Of a stretch of 64,000 bases of DNA, positions 53,500 through 61,999 are shown in pieces. The translations under genes and the position numbers were made by a program. Origin of the DNA: Paramicrosporidium saccamoebae (Eukaryota; Rozellomycota); contig MTSL01000208.1 of NCBI GenBank assembly GCA_002794465.1, positions 103,793 to 167,792 on the forward strand. The letters run 5' to 3'. How positions within the stretch are numbered: the first letter of the stretch is position 1; each line of letters starts with the position of its first letter. The notes beneath the pieces were generated by a model, which ran no database searches, was not told the origin of the DNA, and saw only the letters and a program-made list of their open reading frames with translations.

Positions 53500-54381
53500 T
53501 CACATGCATTCAGACTTGTGCTCGCTGACCCAGTCTTGGAGGGACTTTGGAGGAGTGCCGCAAATATCTTTGAACTCTTCAGTCACCTTTTCAAAGGTGT
53601 TTTCCTGAGCCAATGCGTAAAAGTCCAGCAAGGCCTTGATCTCCACCTCGGGCACATTCTGACTCTTCAGGATGGTACGCGCCTCCTCCGCCGGGATGTC
53701 TTTATAGAGCACCTCCCTTGCACAAAACTTTTCAAAGACTTTGGCCATCTGCTTGCCGTCCAAGGCCTCGGTACCGGTAATGTTATAGGTCATTCCCTTG
53801 TGTGGGGCGCAGTCTTTGAGAATCCAAGCAGCCAGTTTCCCCACATCAGCCACATCAATTGGAGCGAATTTGCCTTCTTTGAGGGGTAGCGGGAGGTGGC
53901 CCTGCTTGATCTGCTGTTTGTAAAGCATGAGGTTCTGCATGTAGAAGGGCACACGGATAATGCACCAATCTGTTGATCCTGTTTCCTTCAGGTCTCGCTC
54001 GATCTGGTTAAAGGGGGCTCCCCACGAGTGACTCGCTCCGTCAGCACCCTGTACTGATAGCAACAGCACAAATTTGACGTTTGCCTCTCGTGCTGCCTTT
54101 ATGTAATTGCAGGCCACCTCTCTCTTGTCATCAGTAGAGGGTGGTACAATGAACAGATCTTGTACATCGCGGAAGCAATCCACCAATTGCTTGTGGTCTG
54201 CACCTTCTGTGACACATGGACAGCATTTGAATGACTTGACAACATCCTCTTGACGAGACTCCTGGCCCTTGTGGATGCCAGCATAGACTTCCATGTTCTC
54301 TCCCACCTGGTTGAGCCATTTGAGGGTCTGAGTGCCGGTTTGGCCGCCGGCGCCAGTAACAAAGACTTTCTTGGCAGTCAT
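53500..54381 (-). CDS. NmrA-like NAD(P)-binding protein
   Basis: Atypical short-chain dehydrogenase of the NmrA/HSCARG family. Single exon, 293 residues. Rossmann motif KKVFVTGAGGQTGTQTL (G-x-x-G-x-x-G) at the N-terminus, NVKFVLLLSVQGADG, and ITGTEALDGKQMAKVF are family-typical; the catalytic YxxxK of classical SDRs is absent, in line with a redox sensor or regulator rather than an oxidoreductase. A TATAAA on the minus strand (54411-54416) lies 30 bp before the ATG. Substrate unknown. Confidence 0.9.
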   Translation of the reverse strand: MTAKKVFVTGAGGQTGTQTLKWLNQVGENMEVYAGIHKGQESRQEDVVKSFKCCPCVTEGADHKQLVDCFRDVQDLFIVPPSTDDKREVACNYIKAAREANVKFVLLLSVQGADGASHSWGAPFNQIERDLKETGSTDWCIIRVPFYMQNLMLYKQQIKQGHLPLPLKEGKFAPIDVADVGKLAAWILKDCAPHKGMTYNITGTEALDGKQMAKVFEKFCAREVLYKDIPAEEARTILKSQNVPEVEIKALLDFYALAQENTFEKVTEEFKDICGTPPKSLQDWVSEHKSECM

Positions 54382-54792
54382 GAGCTTGTCCGTAGCAACG
54401 CACAGGCGGCTTTATAGTTGTCTCGTTTGGCTCGCCGCGAGGCAGAGCCTACGAGGGCCAATGCATTTTATAGTTTGGCCGTTAAAGGAAGCATCGCCGA
54501 CAATATGTGTTGAATCTTAAGCCTGTTTGTAGTCTTGTCACAAGGCAAATTCTATGGGAGCCAATACACCTCTAGATGAGGTTTGTCGGCCCCAGGGGAA
54601 AAACGAAATGATTGCTACTACATCTATGATTCAATACCATGCCGATGAGTTTATTAAAGGTGGAATGATTAGCTGGGTATTCGTTGCTGGGGGACTAGAT
54701 GTGAAAAGGAGTCAGAGGCGAGGAATGAAAAGATTGTTACTGCATCTACGGCTTGGTATCTTTCCCACTACGCGACAATACACTGTATTTTA
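54382..54792. other. Spacer between NmrA-like gene and NDUFA1
   Basis: 411 bp. Minus-strand TATAAA at 54411-54416 and a second TATAAAA near 54465, with CCAAT/ATTGG motifs near 54456 and 54560, form a plausible promoter for the NmrA-like gene. A plus-strand frame across 54554-55000 overlaps NDUFA1 and is not accepted. Confidence 0.5.
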
Positions 54793-55077
54793 TTACCATA
54801 GTTTGCCCGTTGTCGGATCCTATTTTGTAAGAGACCTTACCAATGACAGTACCAATTGGACATTGGGAGCGCCTGCAATCCGCTCATCTCGGGCAATCAT
54901 CTTTTTATCCCAGCCATCCACCATTATCCGCTTCGGCTACACCTATCAACGAACCCGTCGTATGCATACTTTGCCATTGTGGAATAGGCGGTACGTGTAG
55001 TCCAAGGCAAGACCGCCGCCCGCTAGAGCCGCTCCAATAATGAGCAGCGGATAGACTGCCTCCACCGGAACCGGCAT
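54793..55077 (-). CDS. Complex I accessory subunit NDUFA1 (MWFE/9.5 kDa)
   Basis: Single-span subunit of mitochondrial NADH dehydrogenase. Exons 55077-54970, 54936-54853, 54819-54793 give 72 residues, the family size; introns are 33 nt each. MPVPVEAVYPLLIIGAAL matches the fungal start M-P-V-P-F-E-A, followed by a membrane segment, the Y-x-R-x-x-x-N-G-K turn (YTYRLFHNGK) and KKMIARDERIAG, which corresponds to the conserved M-x-x-R-D-x-R-x-x-G. The last exon is inferred: skipping the second intron gives a slightly different C-terminus. No long single reading frame covers it, so automated ORF calling misses this gene. Confidence 0.86.
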
Positions 55078-55136
55078 GGCCACCCCCGACTATCAAACAG
55101 ATTGTACACAAGTACTTCATTCAAAATATTAACTAA

Positions 55137-55717
55137 TTAGAGACCTGCTTCGGTCATGATGGCAATAAACTCTTGCTCGTTAATCTCACCATCTCCATCC
55201 AAATCAAATTCGTCAATCATGGCACGCAGTTCGTCATCGTCAATATTCTCCCCAAGCTCCAATGCAATGTGACGGAGGTTGCGCAGCGAGATGCGGCCGG
55301 TGCCGTCTTCGTCAAACAACTTGAAGGCCTTTCGAACCTCCTCCAATGGGTCGCGGCTCAGAATCTTTTCCGTCACTATATTTGATGAGAACGCACATGG
55401 TGGGTTACTGAGTTTGTTGAACTCTGAAAATTCAATGCGGTTGGTATTGCTTTTGTCATGTTCCTTGAGCATTTTGAGGATTTCTGGCTTCTTGTACTCA
55501 AAGCCCAACGCCCTCAGCGCGACCTACAACTGAGCATTATTGCGCAGCAAACCTTGAACTCGTGGAAATCCAAAGCGCCGTCCTTGTCCATGTCGAAAAT
55601 CTCAAAGGCCTCGCGGACCTCGGCTTTCTGCTCCTCCGAGAGGTCGCGTGCACGACGACGCGCCAAAAGATTGGCATTGGGTTGGGCGTAGCTGACGGAT
55701 TGATTGATGGTGTTCAT
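55137..55717 (-). CDS. CDC31: Centrin
   Basis: EF-hand protein of the spindle pole body and of the TREX-2 and XPC complexes. Exons 55717-55553, 55523-55409, 55375-55137 (172 residues; introns 29 and 33 nt). N-terminal tail, then four EF-hands: [12 protein letters not shown] (canonical), [12 protein letters not shown] (degenerate), [12 protein letters not shown] and [12 protein letters not shown] (canonical). [17 protein letters not shown] and [18 protein letters not shown] are centrin rather than calmodulin signatures. Divergent, by 89 bp, from the coiled-coil gene. Confidence 0.97.
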
Positions 55718-55806
55718 TAGTGTGTGGATGTCGTTGAGGGGCCGCTCAACAAAGGGAGGGGTGCGCGGGAAATTTGAGGGTTTGCGGACTTTTGATTGGC
55801 AGGACG

Positions 55807-57320
55807 ATGGACAATGTGCGACAGCTTAGTGAGTTTGTGAACGGAAACGTGGAGCATTTGAATGTGTTGATAGCGTATTAGTGGCGGTGCATGGTTGATT
55901 AGATAGACTGGCAAGAAACCGGCCGTGGAAGCCCATTGTTGAGTTTCTGGCCGAGAATGAATTCAATACTACACGGTATCTCATGTGGTCAGTTATACAG
56001 CTATTCTTAGAAAGATTGCTGCGATTAGAAAGATTTTAAAATCGTACCATTGGCAGATTTATTCATGTCCTAGATTTGAAAACTGCGAGGACGAGGCGGC
56101 ACTGAAGAAGAGATACTTGCAGGTGCGAGTGCAAAAGGCTGTAGAGTCCAAGACTATTTTGACGGAAGAAGAAATTATCCGGAATCTGGAGGCTAGACGT
56201 GCTGAATTAATCCAGCAACTGCGCGAGGGTGACCAGAGGATACAGATGGCAAAGGCAACACTAGAACGGAGAGTCACGAGCTCACTAGCAATGAACGGAT
56301 TAACAGAATTCAAGAATGACATTTGTAGTCTCGCCAGGAACACTGATGAAGCATTGCAGACTTTGGCCAAAGAGGAACCCCTTGCATGCAAAGAGATTCC
56401 AGCGTCATTGATCGTATCTATCACTGGAATAGAATAACCATTAGGTCTCTGTCAAAAATTCCTGTAATGGTCTCGAAAAATCCTTCCAATCGGCAAACAG
56501 GGCCAAAATTAGAGAACAATTTCCAACAAAGTTCAAGTGCGCCGAGATCCTGAAAGCAGTGTGTCATTGTCTTGAAGAGGTTCAATATCAAGCCATTGGC
56601 GTTGGACGAAACGCCTCGGATAAGAAAGACTCTATCACGCAATACAAGAATATTCAGCAGGTGGCTCTTGAACTGGCAAAAATACTGGTCATAATCAAGT
56701 GTGGAGGTAGTAGGGAGGAAGCCGAACGTCGTATTGAAGCTCTCAGGCCTTTTGTAAATATGGACGTGGAACAGGCTCATTTGGATCCAGATCATTCGAA
56801 GAATATGGAATCCAACATGGATAAATCTCTAAAAACGGAAAGGGAAGGAGATCATTTGGATCTGACCTATCTGGGGAGCATACGATCCAACATGGAAGAA
56901 CTATCAGCAAAAATGGCATCTTTATCCACACATACAAATCACATATTCGAAGAATTGGAACAGTCTACGTTGGAATACTCTAGGCTACTGTCAGAGTTGC
57001 CCCAAACTATCGATAGTGCTCAGTCAAAGATTTTGAAAGCACCAATGTACAAGGAACCCGTGATAATTAATGCTCTGGACACGTCCAGTCTCGAATCGGT
57101 TGTAATCCGACATGCCTTGGCTCGGCCGGTGCCAGATTTGCGTTCCTTCATAGAGTCTGTCGACATGACCGAAGCATCCTTGCTAGAAAAGATGCGACAG
57201 ACTAGGTCGAGTGTAGCTCGATGCAAGGACAACTTTTTGAATCGTTCAGCCAAATTTTCTGCCGAATGTCACGCTCTTGAAATGCTTCAGAACCCCGACT
57301 TTAAAGCCCTTTTTCCATAA
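55807..57320 (+). CDS. Coiled-coil protein, possibly augmin (HAUS5-like)
   Basis: Five exons: 55807-55874, 55907-55975, 56011-56043, 56074-56413, 56445-57320 (461 residues; introns 32, 35, 30, 31 nt), a model that stays in frame throughout. [20 protein letters not shown] is followed by [20 protein letters not shown] and an I-R-K-I-L helix, then long charged coiled coil ([39 protein letters not shown]) and a helical C-terminal half. The N-terminal W-x-x-I-x-x-F/Y-L plus I-R arrangement recalls HAUS5, but similarity is weak. Coupling with centrin across a shared promoter, and the gamma-tubulin gene elsewhere, are circumstantial support for a spindle role. Otherwise unknown. Confidence 0.62.
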
Positions 57321-57356
57321 ATCAACTTTTTATGTAGCTCATGTTGCCGTGTCTAA

Positions 57357-57929
57357 TTATTTACAATGCTCGTCATTAGTAGCCAGGACTGATCGCTTTC
57401 CATCCTGTAGATCCCCCTCAGAGTCGGACTCGGCAGATGATGAAGCTAGTGCAGCATAGACAGCGCTCTCCACCGAATCAACAGTCTCCTGCATTGTCCG
57501 TATATAAGTCACATCTTCAAACACTGTCCGCTTGTCTGTACCCTCCAAATCTTTCATCATCTTTTCCTTCTTTTCGGCCTCCCTCCTCCGCTCCATCTCG
57601 GGCTCCCTTCGCAAATATTCCTCAATCAGTCGCGTCTCGTTGACGGTTCGGAGACGTCGGCCAGAGAGGTCGCGGCAAGCATCGTTGCCACCAGAGCGTT
57701 TACGAGCGGACATTTTGTTGCCTTGCGCACGAAGGTTGGAACCAAAGCCGCCCTTACCGCCTGGGAGCCGAAGGCGAATCCGAATGTACGGGCTATCGGG
57801 TCGACGATCAAGCCAGTAGTAAGCCTTCTGCAGACCATATTCTCTGTACAAGTAATCCGGCAAGTCCCTGATGTCGCTATTATACACCCGCCGCCCACAA
57901 CCGGGTATAGTGAGTATCATGGAATTCAT
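57357..57929 (-). CDS. SDE2: Sde2, ubiquitin-fold splicing/genome-stability factor
   Basis: Single exon, 190 residues. The N-terminal ubiquitin-like fold (about 1-57) ends in the invariant processing site GGKGGFGSNLRAQG; family members are cleaved after the first GG, exposing Lys as the new N-terminus. ACRDLSGRRLRTVNETRLIEEYL is the second family block, then a charged helix. In fission yeast the processed form joins the spliceosome and supports splicing of particular introns. An N-terminal Lys is a type 1 N-degron, and UBR1 is encoded 10 kb away. Start codon is 43 bp from the divergent SRP40-like gene. Confidence 0.91.
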   Translation of the reverse strand: MNSMILTIPGCGRRVYNSDIRDLPDYLYREYGLQKAYYWLDRRPDSPYIRIRLRLPGGKGGFGSNLRAQGNKMSARKRSGGNDACRDLSGRRLRTVNETRLIEEYLRREPEMERRREAEKKEKMMKDLEGTDKRTVFEDVTYIRTMQETVDSVESAVYAALASSSAESDSEGDLQDGKRSVLATNDEHCK

Positions 57930-57972
57930 GCTCTTTGGCCACCCTGGTCAGGCCAACTTGAACGTTCTTCCG

Positions 57973-59972
57973 ATGACAGTGCCACCTCCTCAAGTCGCGA
58001 CCTTCCTCCAAGTCTATCACTTTTTGTTGCAAAATGGGTTCGAAAAGTCTGCATCTGATTACGAAAGTGAGTGCAAAGAGGTATGTGGACTTTGGATGAT
58101 CTGATTTCATAGGTGAAAAAATGGAACAAGGACAACTCTTCGCTCCTCAAGTCCAAGAAGGCTATTGAGCTCCTCGCTAAAACGATTACACCACTAATGA
58201 CCGTCTCCAAAAAGGCTGCCAAGAAGGCCGAATCATCATCAGAAGATTCCTCCAGTGATAGCTCGTCCGACTCTGAGGCTGAGCCGGCACTCAAGACTTC
58301 CACAAAGTATCCCATTGCTCCCCCACCCAAATTTGTTGCTGCCCAAGGTCCCCCTCAGCCAGCCAAGCAGGAGAACATCCGAACTCGCTTCAACAACGAC
58401 AGTAGCTCCGATTCGACCAGCAGTGATTCAGAATCCGAGGTGGAGATTAAGCCAAAGGCCAAGTTGATCGCCAAGAAACAAGTACCATCTAAGACTGCAG
58501 TCAAGAAGGTTGAATCCAGTGATGACTCTTCAGACACCAGCTCGTCTGATTCCGAAGCCGAGAAAGCCGTTGCCAAAAAGGCCGACTCTAGTAGCAGTGA
58601 TTCCTCATCCTCTGAAGAGGAAAAACCTGTAGTGAAGGCTGCCATTAAGAAAGCCGTTGTCAAAAAGGCCGAATCTAGCAGCAGTGATTCCTCATCCGAC
58701 TCGTCCTCGGAGTCGTCCTCGGAAGATGAAAAGCCCGTTGTGAAGGCTGCCGGTAAGAAAGCTGTTACCAAAAAGGCCGAATCCAGCAGCAGTGACTCTG
58801 ATTCCTCCTCTTCTGAGGAGGAAAAGCCCGCAGTGAAGGCTGCCATTAAAAAGACCGTTGCCAAGAAGGCTGAATCTAGCAGCAGCGATTCGTCATCCGA
58901 TTCATCTTCTGAAGACGAAAGGCCGGCTTTGAAAGCGCCCGTAAAGAAAGCTATTGTCAAAAAGGCAGAATCCAGCAGCAGCGACTCTGATTCATCTTCT
59001 TCTGAGGAGGAAAAGCCGGTAAAGAAGACTGCCATTAAGAAGGCCGAATCTAGCAGCAGCGACTCGTCGTCATCCGAGTCGTCTTCTGAAGACGAAAAGC
59101 CGGCTTTGAAAGTACCTGTAAAGAAAGCTATTGTCAAAAAGGCAGAATCCAGCAGCAGCGACTCTGATTCTTCTTCTTCCGAGGAGGAAAGACCTGCGAA
59201 AAAGGCTGCTACTAAGAAGACTGTCGCCAAAAAGGTCGAGTCCAGCAGCAGCGATTCGTCATCTGACTCATCCTCTGAGGATGAAAAGCCCGTGGTGAAG
59301 GCTCCTATTAAGAAAGCCGCTGTCAAAAAAGCCGAGTCCAGCAGCAGTGACTCTTCGTCTGATTCGTCTTCTGAAGATGAGAAGCCTGCTTTGAAGGCGC
59401 CCGTAAAGAAAGCGGTTGCCAAAAAGGCCGAATCCAGCAGCAGTGATTCCTCGTCTGATTCATCCTCTGAAGATGAAAAGCCGACTCTGAAGGCGCCCGT
59501 TAAGAAAGCTGTCGCTAAGAAGGCCGAATCAAGCAGCAGCGATTCTTCATCGGATTCGTCGTCCGAAGATGAAAAGACTGCCAAAAAGTCAGCTTCCAAG
59601 CGCAAAGCCGAGTCATCATCATCTGATTCCAGCAGCAGTTCTGAAGATGAACCCCCAAAGAAGATTAACAAGGCCCTCCCCACGCCCGATGCGACACCCA
59701 AGGACACACCCATCAAAGCACTCTCTGAGCAGAAGCGTTTCCAGCGCGTCGATCCGACCAAGGTCACCTTCAAGGACGATCGCCTTCGTGACAACACGTA
59801 CAAGAACGGCATTGCGGGCACATATGGCGACAAGGCGAGCGAGGACCTGCTTCCGACGCGAGGAAAGTCATTCAAACAGGAAAAGAACAAGAAGAAGCGA
59901 GGATCGTACCGCGGAGGCTCAATTGACACTCAGGGTGTAAATTCCATCAAGTTTGCCAGCGACTCTGAATAA
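57973..59972 (+). CDS. SRP40: Nucleolar phosphoprotein SRP40/NOLC1 (Nopp140)
   Basis: Chaperone of box C/D and H/ACA snoRNPs linking nucleolus and Cajal bodies. Exons 57973-58080 and 58113-59972 (655 residues; 32-nt intron). N-terminal LisH-like helix (VATFLQVYHFLLQNGFEKSA), then about a dozen alternating units of acidic Ser clusters (ESSSSDSSSDSSSEDE, CK2-type sites) and basic KAPVKKAVAKKA linkers, and the conserved SRP40 C-terminal domain (KRFQRVDPTKVTFKDDRLRD, NGIAGTYGDKASEDL, RGKSFKQEKNKKKRGSYRGG). The layout is complete. It sits divergent to SDE2. Confidence 0.92.
58560..59590 (+). repeat. Ser-acidic/Lys-basic tandem repeat array
   Basis: Roughly ten imperfect units of about 75-110 bp alternating AGCAGCAGTGAT-type Ser codons with Lys/Ala linkers. 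Neighbouring units are near-identical in places, showing recent expansion or homogenisation. Confidence 0.85.
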
Positions 59973-60091
59973 TTAGGTCCATAGAGTAGATTACTATAAA
60001 GTTCTTTTTGTCTGCAGTAATTCCTTTTATTTGGTTTACTGGGAGATCTCAAGGTGACTAATTGACGGGAAACCGAGTCGTCTCCACAGCC

Positions 60092-60613
60092 CTACAAGAC
60101 CCCAAAGACCAAAGCAAGCATGATATCGTCGTTAGCCAGCTCTGTTGTCGTGACGAGATTTGCCTTTTGTCCTGGATCGGACATGTTCACATTGAGGCCT
60201 TGTGGAGCAAGAATCGAGTCAATCCGAGTTGCACGCATCTCCAGCTCGTTTTCCAAAAGTTCCGACTCTAGAGCTCCACAATTATCTCCTTCAACCGATG
60301 GCTTTGGATGCCCATAGGCACTCTCCTGAAAAAGTTGTTCCAAATGGAGCTCTTCACTGGCTAGTAACAACGGGATTGATTTGTGAGTAACAAGTAAGAA
60401 TCGTTCCAAATCGAGGCAGAATTCTTCCTGCAGGGCGAGGAGCAATTCATCACCATCGCCTGGGCAACGACATCTGGCCTGGTGGTTTTCAAGACCACAA
60501 GTCACACGATCCTGTTTTGTAAGCATTGCGATCCATTTCATTGTATTCGGTACAGCCTCGTCAACATTAACATTTGTCTTCCCAAACTGTAATATGTACT
60601 CGGAAAGGGTCAT
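60092..60613 (-). CDS. Hypothetical protein, about 173 aa
   Basis: Open frame from ATG at 60613 (MTLSEYILQFGKTNVNVDEA) to a stop at 60092-60094. Mostly helical and acidic, with ELLLALQEEFCLDLERFLL and SEELHLEQLFQES; no domain recognised. The frame continues upstream without ATG to a Met at 60766 (MQPSRVSAL), so a longer N-terminus or a first exon is possible; candidate introns in the middle have poor branch sequences and are not adopted. May be a subunit of a coiled-coil complex, but that is speculation. Confidence 0.4.
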   Translation of the reverse strand: MTLSEYILQFGKTNVNVDEAVPNTMKWIAMLTKQDRVTCGLENHQARCRCPGDGDELLLALQEEFCLDLERFLLVTHKSIPLLLASEELHLEQLFQESAYGHPKPSVEGDNCGALESELLENELEMRATRIDSILAPQGLNVNMSDPGQKANLVTTTELANDDIMLALVFGVL

Positions 60614-61104
60614 TGGACCGAACCCGGGCCTTTTGTGACGAAATACTTTTCGGATCCTGCTGCATAGTCTCTGGAGAAGAATACGGAAGGGGATGCGTGA
60701 CTTTGGAGATTGTTCTGAGCAAGGAGCAGGCGCAATACAAAGGGCACTGACACGGGAGGGCTGCATCGACAACAAGCGCTTGGTCTCCCGTTGCCTAGCA
60801 CCGTCTTATGGTCGTCCCATGGACTGGCACAATGATTGGGTCATCGGTTCCCATGGAGCCCTCCGTAGAGCCGTGTTTGGAGCATTCCCAAGTGGGACGG
60901 ACTCTTGGATGGACTAATTGGCTGGACGATCTGAAGCAATTCTGCTCTGATTGGCCAGAGTCGCGAGTCAATAAATAGGAGGCGAGTAAGCGAAGCCGAC
61001 GCTAGTTCACGCAACAAGGCACATCCACAGACTCGCTTATTCGCCTATTCGGTTATCCTCTTATCGAACACTAAACCCTCTGACACCAAAACCAAGCCAA
61101 ATCA
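60614..61104. promoter_or_regulatory. Spacer and promoter region of antizyme
   Basis: 491 bp. ATTGG motifs near 60836, 60918 and 60950, then ATAAATAGG at 60971-60979, about 130 bp before the antizyme ATG, followed by a C/A-rich leader (CACTAAACCC, ACCAAAACCAAGCC). Typical TATA plus CCAAT arrangement; no other gene is supported. Confidence 0.5.
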
Positions 61105-61798
61105 ATGCAGGAATCCTTCCTTTCACGCTCCACCTCGCCAGCGGGGAGTCTACATAGCGTCCGCGCCAAAGTAGTCATCCCGGGCGAGGATTTAGCCATC
61201 CGCTCGACTTGTGCGGCGGTGTGTGTAGTGGACCGTTGTAGCGCGCACCGACGGGAGACGTTTTATTATCACATTGGTAAGAAAAGCGGGTGGTGCTCCT
61301 GATGTCCGCTCGGGGTCGTCGCTGAGTATGGGCGCAGTCGCCCGGCCTTCCTCCCACGAGGCTGCACAGGTCGCTGAATTCCTTAAGGTTTCGGATGACT
61401 TTCGAATGACACTGACCAACGGAGATGTGGATATGGGAGTGGGGGTGGGGGTGGAGGATCGACTGAGAATTGCCCAACCCGTGTCGGTAAACTGGAATGA
61501 CATTATCTTCTATGACGGCTTTACCGTAGATATGGGCATCGAAAAGATATTGCTGGCCAAATTCCCGAGAGCCGACGGCTGGCTGGATGACGACTTTACG
61601 CCGGCAGTGTTGGCTTTGATTGAGCTGGCCGAAGTCATCTTGGACTGCGATCGACTCTATGTCTGTATTGATAGAAATGCCACTGAAATTAACTGTCTCG
61701 TCCGCTCCTTGTTGTATGTTGGATTTTCTGTAGCCGAGTCGCCCTTTTCTTCCCAGTCGGCCGAAAAATACCTGATGCTTTCTTATGAAACTGAATAA
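61105..61798 (+). CDS. OAZ: Ornithine decarboxylase antizyme, programmed +1 frameshift
   Basis: Polyamine-induced inhibitor that binds ornithine decarboxylase and sends it to the proteasome without ubiquitin. ORF1 runs 61105-61302 and stops at TGA 61300-61302 in the context TGG TGC TCC TGA T, the same W-C-S-stop shift site as animal antizymes. Skipping T61300 continues into ORF2 as GAT (D), 61301-61798; total 230 residues. ORF2 carries the antizyme fold: NWNDIIFYDGFTVDM, ALIELAEVILDCDRLYVCIDR and LVRSLLYVGFSVAE, ending in YLMLSYETE. ORF2 has no good start of its own. High polyamine is expected to raise frameshifting, closing the feedback loop. Confidence 0.96.
61297..61303 (+). promoter_or_regulatory. 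+1 ribosomal frameshift site TCC TGA T
   Basis: In-frame TCC TGA followed by T; the codon before is TGC and before that TGG. The upstream and downstream frames join exactly here to give WCS-DVRS, parallel to vertebrate WCS-DAPH. Confidence 0.95.
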
Positions 61799-61990
61799 AA
61801 GCTGTAAACATCGTAGAGGCAGTCTGTCAATCACCTTGTAAAGTTGTAAAAATCGTCGAATCAATTTGTCAATCACCCCATCAAGCTGCAAAATTGATCG
61901 GTCCATCACCCCCTATAATTGCAAAGGAGTCGTGCGTCAATCACCCACAGAAAGCTATAACAATCGTAGAAGCAGTTTGGTAATCATCTC
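61797..61990. repeat. Degenerate 34-42-bp tandem repeat downstream of antizyme
   Basis: Five units, each pairing an AAGCTGTAAACATCG-like half with a GTCAATCACC-like half, fill the space between the antizyme stop and the convergent DTWD1 stop. The first, second and fifth units are longest and most alike. Confidence 0.8.
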
Positions 61991-61999
61991 AAATGCTTG

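Noticed and set aside
54554-55000. 148-codon plus-strand ORF
   Set aside because: Overlaps NDUFA1 exons on the other strand; no recognisable domain, while NDUFA1 is supported by motifs and splicing.
58355-59929. 524-codon ORF antisense to SRP40
   Set aside because: Composition mirrors the Ser/Lys repeat; no domain, and the sense strand encodes a clear SRP40 protein.
61175-61909. 244-codon ORF antisense to antizyme
   Set aside because: Its repeated leucine-rich start comes from the 3' repeats and the rest is antisense to conserved coding sequence.
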